A stretch of 29,220 bases of DNA from Priapulus caudatus (Eukaryota; Priapulida; Priapulimorpha; Priapulimorphida; Priapulidae), in the NCBI RefSeq assembly GCF_000485595.1, contig NW_014577067.1, forward strand, positions 434,845 to 464,064. Reading direction: 5' to 3'. Positions 10,492-20,813 of the stretch are shown here, in pieces. Made by a program: the position numbers and the translations under genes. The notes beneath the pieces were generated by a model. It worked only from the letters and a program-made list of their open reading frames with translations, ran no database searches and was not told the DNA's origin. Within the stretch, counting starts at the first letter, position 1. Each line of letters starts with the position of its first letter.

Positions 10492-11153
10492 GCTCTAGTA
10501 ACTGTACGCGGGCTATAATTACTAGAGTTAACCCGAAACGTTCTAGCTCTAGTAACTATAGCCCGCGTACAGTTGCCGCTGGGCTATAGAACCAGCCATT
10601 AGGGATGCGCGGGACCAACTTAGTCGCGCTAATTCGCGACTATAAAACGTCTGTGGTAGGAATTAATGCCTCTTATCCGAAGTGAATATGCCTTAAGTTA
10701 TATCAACTACTAAAATTTAACCTCTAACTATCGTTGAAATGGTCTACTTGCGGTATTTCTGGTGAACAAACATTCGATTTGTGAACTTCAAACGGCCATT
10801 TTTGGCAGCGCTGCAGCAGGCCAGCAGCGCCAGTGAGCGGGAACTATGTATTTCCGCACGTGGAGGGGTGGGCGAATTGGGTTGGTTGTGGACAAAAACA
10901 TTGTTGTTGTCAAGTAACAAATTAAGCGATCAAATAAGGTTGTAATATTAGTTTTGTCATAAAAGATGAACAAATTACTATTATTAATTTGTTACTTGAC
11001 AACAACAATGTTTTTGTCCACAACCAACACAACCCGCCTACCCCTCCACGTGCGGAAATACATAGTTCCCGCTGACTGGCTGGAGTAAGTTGGCCCCAAG
11101 CATCGTAATGGCTGGTCCTATAGCCCAGCGGCAACTGTAGTTACTAGAGCTAG
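10492..11153. mobile_element. Nested fold-back element with outer and inner inverted repeats
   Basis: Outer arms at 10543-10608 and 11100-11153 are inverted copies sharing CTAGCTCTAGTAACTA and TTGCCGCTGGGCTATAG; the right arm lacks about a dozen bases. An additional small inverted pair lies at the left end: AACTGTACGCGGGCTATA at 10500-10517 against its exact complement at 10557-10574. Inside lies a long palindrome (10829-11080). No transposase was found. The telomere-repeat MITE copy 2 abuts the right arm. Confidence 0.7.
10829..11080. repeat. Long palindrome: two arms of about 96 bp around a 60-bp spacer
   Basis: The arm 10829-10924 runs from GCCAGTGAGCGGGAACTATG through the CCGCACGTGGAGGGG block to CAAGTAACAAATTA. 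It is matched in reverse complement by 10985-11080, with only a handful of mismatches. The AT-rich spacer is 10925-10984. Such an arrangement can form a cruciform or hairpin. Confidence 0.88.
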
Positions 11154-11163
11154 TAACGCTGAG

Positions 11164-11353
11164 AGGGTCTATGTCCACCAGGGTACTGCCGGAATGTACC
11201 CTGGTACTATCTAATAATATTAATATGCCGGACCGTACCTCGCCTACTCCACTAACGAGTCTAGGGAGTCGCCTACACCTACTCCCTAACCTTAACCATA
11301 TCAAATAGTTACCAGGGTACGTTCCAGCAGTACCCTGGGGAGACATAGACCCT
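11164..11353. mobile_element. Fold-back MITE with telomere-like repeats, copy 2
   Basis: This is a shorter relative of the element at 7424-7687. It has the same termini (AGGGTCTATGTCC and ACATAGACCCT), the same GGGTACTGCCGGAA-type arms and the same internal block (CCGGACCGTACCTCGCC, then ACGAGTCTAGGGAGTCGCC). Its telomere-like tract is reduced to a degenerate CCCTAACCTTAACC at 11284-11297. Finding two copies in one window supports a mobile family. Confidence 0.8.
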
Positions 11354-11495
11354 ATGTCTTTGAGCGCTAGTAACGTACTAGTCCGAGCCGACGCAGACCC
11401 TAGTAATGGGGATAAACCCGCACCCTCAGATTAGCAAAGCAGAGTTATAACGTCTGCATTTGCGGTCTAGTAACATACCTACTTACGCAGATGGG

Positions 11496-11727
11496 GTCGT
11501 TGTCGTATCAGGTACTACAGATATGTACCCGAGGTAGTTTTACTTTTAGGTTGTTTAGTATTATGTTTATATTTCTATATGAGGGTATGTTTACAGTTTA
11601 GGGTTAGGGTTAAGGTTAGGGCTAGGGTTAGGGTTAGGGTACACTTCTGTAGTACAAGTCTGGTACACTTTGTGTATACATATATGTACCTCGGGTACAT
11701 ATCTCTAGTACCTGATACGACAACGAC
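11496..11727. mobile_element. Second fold-back family with an internal TTAGGG array
   Basis: Arms at 11496-11536 and 11687-11727 are inverted copies (GTCGTTGTCGTATCAGGTAC and TATGTACCCGAGGTA, with two small gaps). Between them, 11597-11640 is a TTAGGG-type array with a few variant units. The arm sequence differs from that of the 7424/11164 family. No coding capacity was found. Confidence 0.75.
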
Positions 11728-12110
11728 CGCTTGAGCCCTGGCCTAGGCCTACTTACATTCACATTTACTCTCACTCTGTGACCTGTCTCAGTCACTTTCC
11801 AGTTTCGGTTAAACCGTGATGCAAATTGATATATGTCAATCTTGTGTGTAAAACGTATAAACTCAATGTTATAAAATACTATTCGGGATTGTCCCGTAAT
11901 CCGCATAAAGATAATAAATAAATAACAACATATTTGCTAAGCTAGCCTAAGTAGCTGCCAAAGAAATACACAATTACACGGGCGCCGCCATGTTGGACAA
12001 GAGACTATCCGAACCGAAGGTGCCAGGTGCGAACCGAGCTAAGCCGACGTGTGACGAGTGTGACACGCAGCTGATTTAGAACAGCTAACTACGTAGACTA
12101 CGTATATCAT

Positions 12111-12604
12111 CAGGCCCGTAGCCAGCTTTATATTGGGGGGGGGGCGTTCGTTTTTCAATGTTGGCAATTTGTCGGCAGGGGCGTGTACAGGATTTGTACC
12201 AGGGGGGGGGGGGGGTCTAACCGTAACCCAAAGTGTGCGAGCACCGCGAAGGGGGGGTGTGGGGGCCCTCCCAGAAAATGGTTAAAATTCACCCCCTAGA
12301 TGCGTTTTCTCTGCACGAGCAGGGGGGTCCGGACTCCGGACACCCCGTACACGCCCCTGCGAGGGAGCCAAAGCGACCAGGCGGGGAGCCAAGCGACCCG
12401 AGCGGGGGAGGGTGTGGGGAGGGGGGTGTTCACCGTTCACCCTCCCGCACGATGGAGATTTTGCAATTATTACACTAAAAAGAGCGACCTGAGGTAATAT
12501 TCTTGCAAATTTTCAACAACAAAAAAAAAAATTTTGCTTGGGGGGGAGGCTCGGGGGGGGGGTGTTCGTTCGAACCCCCCGAACCTCCCCTGGCTACGGG
12601 CCTG
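12111..12604. mobile_element. CAGGCCCGTAGCC-terminated DNA transposon (non-autonomous)
   Basis: Ends CAGGCCCGTAGCCAG and CTGGCTACGGGCCTG are perfect inverted repeats. They are flanked by a direct repeat TATCAT (12105-12110 and 12605-12610). The interior is strikingly G-rich, with runs of 10-14 G at about 12135, 12203 and 12540. No transposase is present. The termini resemble widespread animal hAT-like MITEs, but the visible target duplication is 6 bp rather than 8, so the superfamily is uncertain. Confidence 0.8.
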
Positions 12605-12939
12605 TATCATAGTAGTACATATAACATAGTAGCGACCAATGCAACTACAGAGAACATGTTACTCTCGGACTCGGACTCGGAGTTGCGTGGAATCGCGATA
12701 TCGATTATATTTTGTCTCATCTTATTATTTCAGGGAGAGGACATTGGGGGGCACAAAAGTGTTATAATAATTATTATATCTATAATTATATTTAACTACT
12801 TAGTGAGCACGGCCACGTAGTGCTCGGACTACTGATGAGCCTATAATGCTAAAGTTATGTAGAAGATCAGTGGCTAAATCGCGCCTGGCCATCTATTCTA
12901 CCGCGCGTTTCATTGTGGTTTGGGGAAATTTTTGGCTCA

Positions 12940-13170
12940 TGCACGCACGCAGTACACGCACGCACGCGCACAGGTGTGTGCTTGCTCTCTGCACGTACGG
13001 GTACACGTAGGCCTGCATATACTATGCGCGCACTCGTGTATGCGCGCGCAACGTGTTCGTCTACTAAAAGCGGGGGTACGTGGGCGCAAACATGTATGTA
13101 CGCACATGCGTGTGCGCGCGAATGCGCCTATGTGCGCGCATGCACACGTGCGTGTACTTACGTAAATATA
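12940..13170. repeat. Alternating purine-pyrimidine (CACGCA/GTGCGC) tract
   Basis: This region is dominated by CACGCACGCA, TGCGCGC and TGTGCGCGC motifs. Overlapping open frames on both strands are by-products of this composition, and no protein is supported. Confidence 0.75.
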
Positions 13171-13229
13171 TGTGTAGTTCGGGCGGCGCCACAGGGGGGC
13201 AGGAGGGGGGGGCCGTTGGCCCCCATAAT

Positions 13230-13370
13230 CATCTTGCAAGAAAAAAAGAAAGAAGAAGAAGAAGGGAGAAGAAGGAAGAAAAAGAAAAAGGAAAAAGAAA
13301 AAAGAAGAAAAGAAAAAGAAGAAAAAAGGAAAAGAAGAAGAAGAAGACAGAAGGAAAAAGAAAAGAAACA
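13230..13370. repeat. Polypurine GAA/GAAG/GAAAA microsatellite
   Basis: This is an almost pure purine stretch on the plus strand, about 140 bp long. The lysine- and glutamate-rich or phenylalanine- and serine-rich frames it creates are composition artefacts. Confidence 0.9.
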
Positions 13371-13839
13371 TATTGCCAAATGTCTTGCAAATGATGGGTA
13401 GGGTGGGGGTCACCTCCCCCCCCCCATCATTAGCCAAGAAATGTAGAAGAGAAGAAGATTCTGTGCAAATGATAGGAGGGATCGCCCAGCCAAAATGAGT
13501 GATCGTAGCATACGAAGCTGGACGACCACTTTTCATCGAAAATTCGAAAAATTAAGTGTCGAAATTCAATCCATATAAAACCTGTGCTTAATTTGATAAT
13601 CGATGTCAAGGTGTTATTTCTTGGGAGTCCCAAGTTGGGACCATCATTTGTCTGGATTTGATGCTGTTTCCGGCCGGAAAGGTTATGCGCACACTTGAGG
13701 TTGTAACAACTTATAAATTATAATTACAAAGTTGCAGACTTTTTGACCTCTAATAATACTCTTACAATGCTATCTTATTTTACCTCCGCCACGGGTGCGA
13801 GGGAGGCTTATGCTGATCGGGCTGTGCCGTCTCGTGTAC

Positions 13840-14190
13840 ACGTTGAGCGTGTGTTTGTGTGTAGTGCGTGCGTGCGTGGTGCGTGCGGTGCGTGCGTGCG
13901 TGTGTGGTGTGACGCGATTCGATATTAGCCTGCCCGGTGGCCCCGGTCGCGCAGCGCGTCAGCAGCGAGCCAGGCCACAGCCGGCTGCTGCTGACCTGAG
14001 CGGCGATCAGAGCTACATGTACGCTGGGCGTATATCGTGCGTATTCGTGTGTGTTCCGTGAGTCGCCTGATGGCGTATAGGCGTATGTCGTGGCGGAGGT
14101 ATTGCTCTCTCCGCGAGTGCGCTCTGTTCTAGTTTTAGGTTAGTGCGCGCGCGCGTACGCGTGTGTGTGTGAGCGTGTGCGTGCGTAATC
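13840..14190. repeat. GTGCGT / TGTGTG-rich tracts
   Basis: GTGCGTGCGTG-type runs occur at about 13865-13905, and GCGCGCGTACGCGTGTGTG at about 14142-14182. These lie inside the 2.9-kb hAT-like element and create spurious open frames. Confidence 0.7.
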
Positions 14191-14735
14191 TCTCTCCGGC
14201 GTACATGTTTTCTCTCCTCTACATAATACAACAATTATTGGTTTCAAGTGCCTACAGCAATAGATTTTTAAAGCAAATCCACTGATTCCCCTCACAGTTC
14301 ACGGAGACCCCCTTTATTAAATCGTGTTTTCCACGTTTCATAGCATTGATTTTCAACGAATCCTATGTAGATTGCCGCGAGACCCCATTTTCGAAACATA
14401 GCCGGTTCCATAGCATACCACATTTCAACAAACATTAGTTCCAGAGACCCACCATTTTCGAGGTCTGCAGTTAGTTCAGAGCCCCCCCGCCTCCATTTTT
14501 TAACTTTGCAGTGGCACATCCAGCATACCTACCATGATGTGGGGTGAGCTTCCCCCCCCCCCGGGGTTTTCAATCTCCTTTGGTATATGTTGCTGCTTGG
14601 TTCCTGCCACAATTTTTTTTGCTCAGGCAATTGAGCGCTTGATTTAGCTAAACTCGAGAGCCTTCCCCGGACCCCTGCAGGGGCTCTGCCCTGGGACCCA
14701 CGCCAGGAGGCACTAAGACGGGCCCCTGGGGCCGG

Positions 14736-15799
14736 ATTCATCAAAACGTTATGGCGCAAAAGTGTATACTGCGATACCACAGCCGAGTTTACTACGAAGT
14801 ACGTACGCAAAGCTCGGTAAGGTGCAGATTCATCAACGCAGCGTAGCAAAACCTGCGTACGCCAAAATGTTGATGAATTCCGGCTTGTAAATCCCACTAC
14901 GCCATCGCTAGCTGCTGAGCTGTTGAGGGAACGTGCTAGCAAAACCTAATCACAGCTGTGCGAACATACCAGAGGAAACCACTGACGCCTCTCTTGTATG
15001 TAACACATATGCGCTCTAGCTGCTCTACAAGGAGTTGTGGGGGATTGTGATAGCTTTGTACCTCATTTTCGTTTGATATGATTTACATGTGTTCAACACT
15101 CGATGAAACAAGCCGACGGGTGTGCTGACACGTACCGTGCGTCGTGCGTCGTCGTGTGTGCACGTACACGACGTTTCGCCTGTGCGTGTTGCCTACGTAC
15201 ACGTTCGGTCAGTCGGTGTGACTGCACGCTACACGTGCGCTGCTTGCGTACGTAACGGGCGCGTGCGTCTGTGCGTGTGTACGTACACCGTGCTGCTTGT
15301 GTGCACGTACAAGTCGCGTGCGTAGTGCACGTACAAGTGCGCCCGGCAGTGTGCACGCCCCCCCCCCCTACACGGTAACTACAACTCGCTTATAAACGAA
15401 AACAATGCCCAAGCACTATGACAAAAAAAGCGTCAAAGGCGCCGGCCTGTCTTGTTATGATATCGGTAATTAATTTAATTATTTTAGTTCGCAGTCAGTA
15501 ATTTTATAATGTTTTTCTCAATAAAATAAATGCATGCGACGGTATGCTGGAGAAAACACCTGCGGAAATTTTCACGAGTGTGTTTACGGTCCCACCTCGT
15601 CAGCTCGTGTAAGTTATGCAATAGGTTTACGTAAATTTTACTTAGATGAATCGCACTATAAACGGCTCGCTTCGCGCGTACGCGCAATCGTCCGAACATT
15701 TACTAAAATAGCTGTGTTGATGAATCGCAACTAAGCAACGTCAGATTGCGTACACAAGGATTTACGCAAAATATTTTGCTTACGCAGCTTTGATGAATC
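14736..15799. mobile_element. Nested repeat cluster with GGATTCATCAAA termini
   Basis: GGATTCATCAAA near 14737 is mirrored by TTTGATGAATCCC at about 15788-15800. Additional internal copies of the motif occur at about 14827 (ATTCATCAACGC) and 14871 (GTTGATGAATTCC), and near 15715-15726 (GTTGATGAATCGC). The interior also has a GTGCGTACGTACACG-rich tract (15121-15360) and a poly-C run. The pattern suggests one element with internal duplications, or several nested copies of one MITE family. No target duplication was recognised. Confidence 0.5.
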
Positions 15800-16165
15800 C
15801 CATGAATCACCCCCTGGACCCCACCCGCAGTGCAGCGCACCCGTATCAGACGTCTACAGTTCCCAGCTGGGCGTGTAGGGGGGGGGGGGGGGGCGGTCCG
15901 GACCCCCCCTGCCTCGCTGCAGAGAAACACGATCTGAAGGCGGTCTAATTTCAAAATTTTATGGGAGAGAGCCCTCCAAGACCCCCCCTTCGCGTGCTTC
16001 GTGTACACGCACCTGGTTTCGCCCCCCCTAACAAAATACCCTGGCGCCGCCCCTGGTGTAGTTAGATTGACAATTAAGTCGTATTATTTATGCGGTGCGC
16101 GTCGCGTCGCGGTTCTTTTCGTTGATCATGTTGGAGTAATTTGAGATAAGTAGGCCCCCTACAGT

Positions 16166-16434
16166 CAGGGGCGGACTGGCACCTTGTGGGCCCTCGGGAA
16201 ATACCTGTGATTGGGCCCCGGTCCACTGACCGCGGTCGGGGGTCCGGACTTTGTGAAACTCAAAAGGCCTGCAATATCAGAAAGGTGGAAATCTTGGTGG
16301 AACCCTCACCCCCTATGGATTGGAAAAAGTCCTCGGATTTGGGGCCCAATATTTTTCAGACCGACCGATGAAGAAGAAAAACTGAAAAAATGAAAAATTG
16401 AAATATAAAAAAAAGAGGGGCCAGTCCGCCCCTG
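16166..16434. mobile_element. 269-bp hAT MITE with perfect 8-bp target duplication
   Basis: The ends CAGGGGCGGACTGGC and GCCAGTCCGCCCCTG form a 15-bp inverted repeat, offset by one base on the right. The duplication CCTACAGT is present at 16158-16165 and 16435-16442. Both features match the hAT superfamily; CAGGGGCGGACTGG ends are widespread in animal hAT MITEs. There is no coding capacity. Confidence 0.88.
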
Positions 16435-16958
16435 CCTACAGTGACGTTTTAGGTACACTTTTAAGGTGTGACAGCTTGATTTCTTCTAGGGAACGGCGAA
16501 TTAGCGTTATTTTATGGCATTAGCGCGGCTATGCCATCTGGCTATCATAAGCTATCAGTACGACCTCTAGCTTCGTATCATATGCTTCGTACTGAATAAC
16601 ATTTTTTGCATTGAATTCAAATAAATGAATTACTGCTAAGTTTTAGCCAACCGTATACTAAATCATGATGATAAGCCTTATCGTTATGTGCTAACGAAGT
16701 CATGTTAATTTAAAACAAATCTAAAGATTTGTCGAAATTGTAATTAATATATTTGTATATTGTAAATTATTTGTTTATACAAAGTTTATACAAGCTCCTA
16801 ACAATATCTTTTCATTTCCTTATCTCCAAGCAGCGAACGGATTAAAACAATCGCCGACAACGCGGCAGCATATTTTTTAGGGAGCATACATTTTTTCCCG
16901 ACGAAGGGGGGGCTCAGCATCCCCGATGGCTGGGTACACCGCTGTACCACCCTGCTAG

Positions 16959-18725
16959 CTATGGGGCGCCAAGTGTCGCATAACTGATTTCGTTACGAAA
17001 TCAATAATTTTGTAACGAAATCAAGTCTACAAAGTGATTTCGTTACGAAATCAACTACTGCAAATGATTTCGTTACGAAATCAAGTCTACAAAGTGATTT
17101 CGTTACGAAATCAACTACTGCGAGTGATTTCGTTACGAAATCAGCTACTGCGAGTGATTTCGTTACGAAATTATGCTACACTTGCGCGATCGGCATTACC
17201 AAATTCAATGATCTTTGTAAACGAAATCTATGGGCGCCCAAGTGTAGGGCATGGGTACGTGCGTGTACCCGCTGTAGCGCGGCCTGGGGGTACGTGCGTG
17301 TGCCCGGCGTGCAGCAGTGCGTGTACCCCGCGTGTAACCTGCGTGTATCCGCGTGTATCATGGTGTACGGACGCGTATACCTAGCGTGTCAGTGCGTGTA
17401 CCTGCGTGTATCTGCGTGTACTTGCGTGTACATGCGTGTAGCCCGCTGTGTACGTGCGTGCGACGTGCGTGTGCGTTCGTCGTATCTCGTGTACCCATGT
17501 GTAGTGCGTGTAGCCGCGTGTAGGCAGTGCGATGTTTCCGTGTACGTGCGTGAACGCGTGCACGGTGCGTGTACGCCGGGGTGCACGTGCGTCGTAGCCC
17601 GCGCCGTTGTACGTGGCGTGTAGCGTAGCGTGTATCTGCGTGTACGTGCGTGTAACGAACCGTGTATCCCGCGTGTTACGTGCGTGTAGTGCGTGTACCC
17701 GGTGTACGTGCGTGTAGCCCTTCGCGTGTACACCTGCGTAGTCGCCTGCGTGTACCTGCCGTGTATTCTGCGTGTACGTGCGTGTACGCCGCGCGTGTAC
17801 GTTCGTTCATCAGTGCGTGTACCTGCGCTGTACGTGGCGTGTATCTGCGTGTAGCTTGCTGTAGCCGGCGTGCACGTGCCATTGTTACGCCGCTGCACGT
17901 GCGTGTACCCGAGTTGTGCGCGCGTGTAACGTGGCGTGTACCCAGGTGCACACGAAGGTACACGCAGCGTACACGCGAGTACACCGCGGGTCACACGCAC
18001 GTACAGCCTGAGATACCGCGGTCAGCACGCGCACGTCGCACGTACCGGAGATACACGCACGTACACGCGGGGTACACGCAGCGACACGCTGCGTAGACCC
18101 CACTACCGGCGCGCACACTATCGGGTACATGCACGTGACGCGGGTACAGGCGCGGAGATACACGCACGTACACGCCTGTGCACGCACGTACCGGACGCGT
18201 GTAGCACCGCAGTACACGCACGCTACAGCTGGTACCGCACGGTACCACCGCAGGTAACCACGTTACACCCGGGTATGCAGGCGCGGGTACACCTGCCACG
18301 TACACGCAGCTATAGCACGCACGTAACACCGCGCGTAGCGTACGCACGTACAGCGCGGGTAAGCAGGGACGCACGGCGCACGCGGTTACATTCCCTCCGC
18401 ACGTACGCCGCATGCTATCAGCGTTGGCGCCCCCATAGATTTCGTTACAAGAAATCATTAGATCCTTCGTTACGAAAATACAGTCATGCGACACACTTGG
18501 CCGCACGGCGTTGCCAAGTGTCGCAATGATTTCGTAAGCGAAATAACTCGCAGCAGCTTGATCCTTCGTAACGAATCCACTGCGCTCAGATACGCTGATT
18601 TCGTAACGAAATCACTGCGCAAGTAGCTGATTTCGTACGAAAATCACTCGGCGTAGTTGATTTCGTAAGCGAATCATTGATTTCGTAACGAATGCAGTCA
18701 TGCGACACTTGGCGGGCCCCCATAG
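16959..18725. mobile_element. 1.77-kb hierarchical fold-back element (palindromic arrays plus TGCGTGTA arms)
   Basis: The outer ends CTATGGGG-CGCCAAGTGTCGCAT and their complement at 18695-18725 are flanked by a TGCTAG duplication (16953-16958, 18726-18731). Inside each end lies an array of the 19-bp near-palindrome TGATTTCGTTACGAAATCA (left 16986-17171, right about 18440-18695). A second, internal pair of CTATGGG-type ends sits at about 17229 and 18439. The core consists of GTGCGTGTA-type units on the plus strand to about 17940, then the complementary TACACGCAC units. The whole element is thus a large imperfect inverted repeat. No protein is supported. The architecture resembles fold-back transposons such as sea urchin TU or Drosophila FB, but no family can be assigned. 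Confidence 0.75.
16986..17171. repeat. 30-bp tandem repeats, each holding a 19-bp near-palindrome
   Basis: TTTCGTTACG recurs with exact 30-bp spacing from 17041 to 17161 (five units), plus divergent copies at 16991 and 17011. Spacers between palindromes alternate between AGTCTACAAAG-type and ACTACTGCAAA/GAG-type. Confidence 0.92.
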
Positions 18726-18731
18726 TGCTAG

Positions 18732-19305
18732 CCTGACAAACTCTGTATTGCGTTATCAATTGCTGTGTTCGCGCGTTGGATGTTTCATATTCTGACTTGG
18801 ATCCGAAAATATTCTAAAGTTGGATTTTCTGTCCCCCTCCCCCCCATTCCCCTGCCCTCAATAGTAGCAGAGGTCGTTATGTATAACTCTGTATATCGTA
18901 TACATGTACTTGGGGTATACTAGACGCGGGGAGGGGGGCTACTTGATGAAACGCGCACACGCGGTCAAACTGTGTAATTAGAAGTCAGCGTTACGTTACA
19001 ACCTAGCTGCAAACCTGTTGGCAGCTGGTTGTATATTTATTACGTGTGCATAAATTTTAGCACGCTAATATAATATTATAAAATATTGTATAAGCCCCAA
19101 TATTTTGAAAATTTACGTGAGAATGAATTTTTGTTGCGTATCGCGAGTTAAGTAAAGTGGCCATAATTTAGAAATGACGTATATGTAAGTTAACGTAACA
19201 CGGGCATTACTGTAAGTTACATAGCGTCAGATCCGTTCCGAGATATATATTCCGAGTGCTACACTGTCTATTTCTTTACCATCATGTTAGTACAGGCATC
19301 CTAAT
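18732..19305. other. Unassigned intergenic stretch
   Basis: I see no coding exon, RNA gene or complete element here. The sequence includes a C-rich run at about 18833-18850 and otherwise AT-rich DNA. Confidence 0.5.
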
Positions 19306-19844
19306 TAGTAACATCCCACCAGCTGACTTTTGTTCACAGTAGCACAGAGACTATTATTTTATCAGTGAGAGGCGTGACGCGAACGCATCTTTTGTATCTA
19401 GCCACTTTGTACACATCAGTCGATGAATGTGTTGTACCAGACTGCAAGTTACCTGGCTAAAAAATGCTGGAGGGAGTCTGGTTGTCAGGTCGCGCGAAGA
19501 GTAAGAGCGCGATTACAGCCGACGCGCAGTGTGTCGTCTTTGTTTTCTTGTGCAAGAGTGAACAGGCACGCTGTGTGTAAGATATTACATAGTTTATTCA
19601 GGTTAACCCATCAGCAAGTCTTGGATTTCTAATCATCATTTATACATCGAACTTTTAATTCAAATTTAGCATTTTGGGTGTCAGTGACAGTGCAGAAAAC
19701 TAGGGTATTCAGTTTGCGCGGACCAAACGGTTAAGGTACCTCCGGTTGTTCGGATCTACGGCGCCCATACTGACGCAAGAAAGATGGTAGAAGAACAGAG
19801 ACACAGAGAGTGCCGCTAGTAGCTAGCGCTGGGCAAGACACAAA

Positions 19845-20343
19845 CTGAAGAGAGAGAAACGGAGAGGGACGAGAGGCAAGAAACGACGAGGAAGTAGAAG
19901 AGAGAAGAGAGGAGAGGAGAGAGAGAGAAGAGAGAGAGAGAGGAGACGAGTAGAGAGAGAGAGACGGGAAGCAGGAGCAAAGAGTAGGATAAACGAAAGA
20001 ATCAACGGAGAGCGATCGACAGAGACGAAGAATGGCGGAGAGGGCGAGACGGGAGGAACAGAGCGAGACGCGGGAGAGTAGAACGGTGGATAACACACAG
20101 GCGTATGAATTACTGTGAGTAAGTCACGTGAAGAAGAGAGTAGGCCGGTGTTGTTCCGGGATACCTGCTGAGGAAGACAAGTCTGAAAGTTCCCAGACTC
20201 TATGTGGAGAGAGAGAGGAGGCCGATGAGAGAGGGAGAGAGACGAGAGAGGAGAGAGAGAGATGAGAGAGAAGAGAGAGAGAGAGAGCGAGAGAGAGAGG
20301 AGAGGAGAGGAGAGAGAGAGAGAGAGAGAGAGAGAAGAGAGAG

Positions 20344-20378
<35 letters not shown>

Positions 20379-20395
20379 GAGCAGAACAGAGAAGG
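19845..20395. repeat. GA-rich (GAGAGA) low-complexity tract
   Basis: A long purine-rich stretch dominated by GAGAGAG lies inside the LTR element, purest at about 20200-20385. Open frames of up to 240 residues rich in Leu/Ser or Arg/Glu are artefacts of this composition. Confidence 0.9.
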
Positions 20396-20813
20396 CAAGA
20401 CTGACAGAGCAGAGACAGAGGCCGTGAAAGATAAATTGCGAACAGTAATGGCAAAAAAAAATATCCAGGGAATTCTATAATTTAATTGGCGGAAAGCTTT
20501 AATCTCGTGCCGTCGAAACTGGACGTGAAAGTGTGACATTGTCAAGAATGTGTATTTTTATCTGTTTTTACTTTGTTTTATATATGCGGAAATTTTTTCA
20601 TGGTATATGTTTGTGACCGTTTGACTTTGTGTGGGAAAATCTTTTGTGTGAAACTCTGTATAGAAATGTGTGATCGTTTTCTTGAATTTGTGCTAACGGT
20701 ACGTTTACGCTATATTGTCAGACTGCTAAACACATTCTTCAATTAGAGTTTGATATAGGTCTAAAACATTTCATCAAAAATATGAAATCAGTTTTGCATA
20801 TTTTTTTGGCTGT

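Larger units (their letters stand above)
13180..16055. mobile_element. 2.9-kb hAT-like non-autonomous element with an 8-bp target duplication
   Basis: The direct repeat GTGTAGTT flanks the element at 13172-13179 and 16056-16063, the 8-bp length typical of hAT transposons. The left end CGGGCGGCGCCACAGG and the right end CCCTGGCGCCGCCCCTG are matching inverted termini; the left one seems to have lost two or three bases. The interior has no transposase. It contains a GAAG/GAAAA purine tract, GT-rich microsatellites, poly-G and poly-C runs and at least one nested element with GATTCATCAA termini. The 8-bp repeat could arise by chance, but its coincidence with matching GC-rich ends makes this unlikely. 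Confidence 0.7.

Noticed and set aside
12654-12817. Short frame starting MLLSDSDSELRG followed by an Ile-rich hydrophobic run
   Set aside because: The acidic start vaguely recalls Harbinger-type proteins, but the rest is AT-rich simple sequence and no further frame continues it.
12913-13536. Overlapping open frames of 100-199 aa on both strands
   Set aside because: They arise from CACGCA and GAAG simple repeats, with Lys/Glu, Arg/Cys or Phe/Ser low-complexity translations.
16986-17171. Regular 30-bp repeats resembling a CRISPR array
   Set aside because: The spacers are themselves repeated, not unique. The host is a eukaryote, no cas genes exist here, and the array belongs to the subterminal region of a fold-back element.
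17034-18529. Many open frames of 100-200 aa on both strands
   Set aside because: They are by-products of GTGCGTGTA/TACACGCAC repeats that lack stop codons. Translations are monotonous Arg/Thr/Tyr/Val/Cys repeats.
19731-20545. Long open frames (up to 240 aa) on the minus strand rich in Leu and Ser
   Set aside because: They are produced by the GAGAGA tract read as CTCTCT, with no domain signature or complexity expected of a protein.
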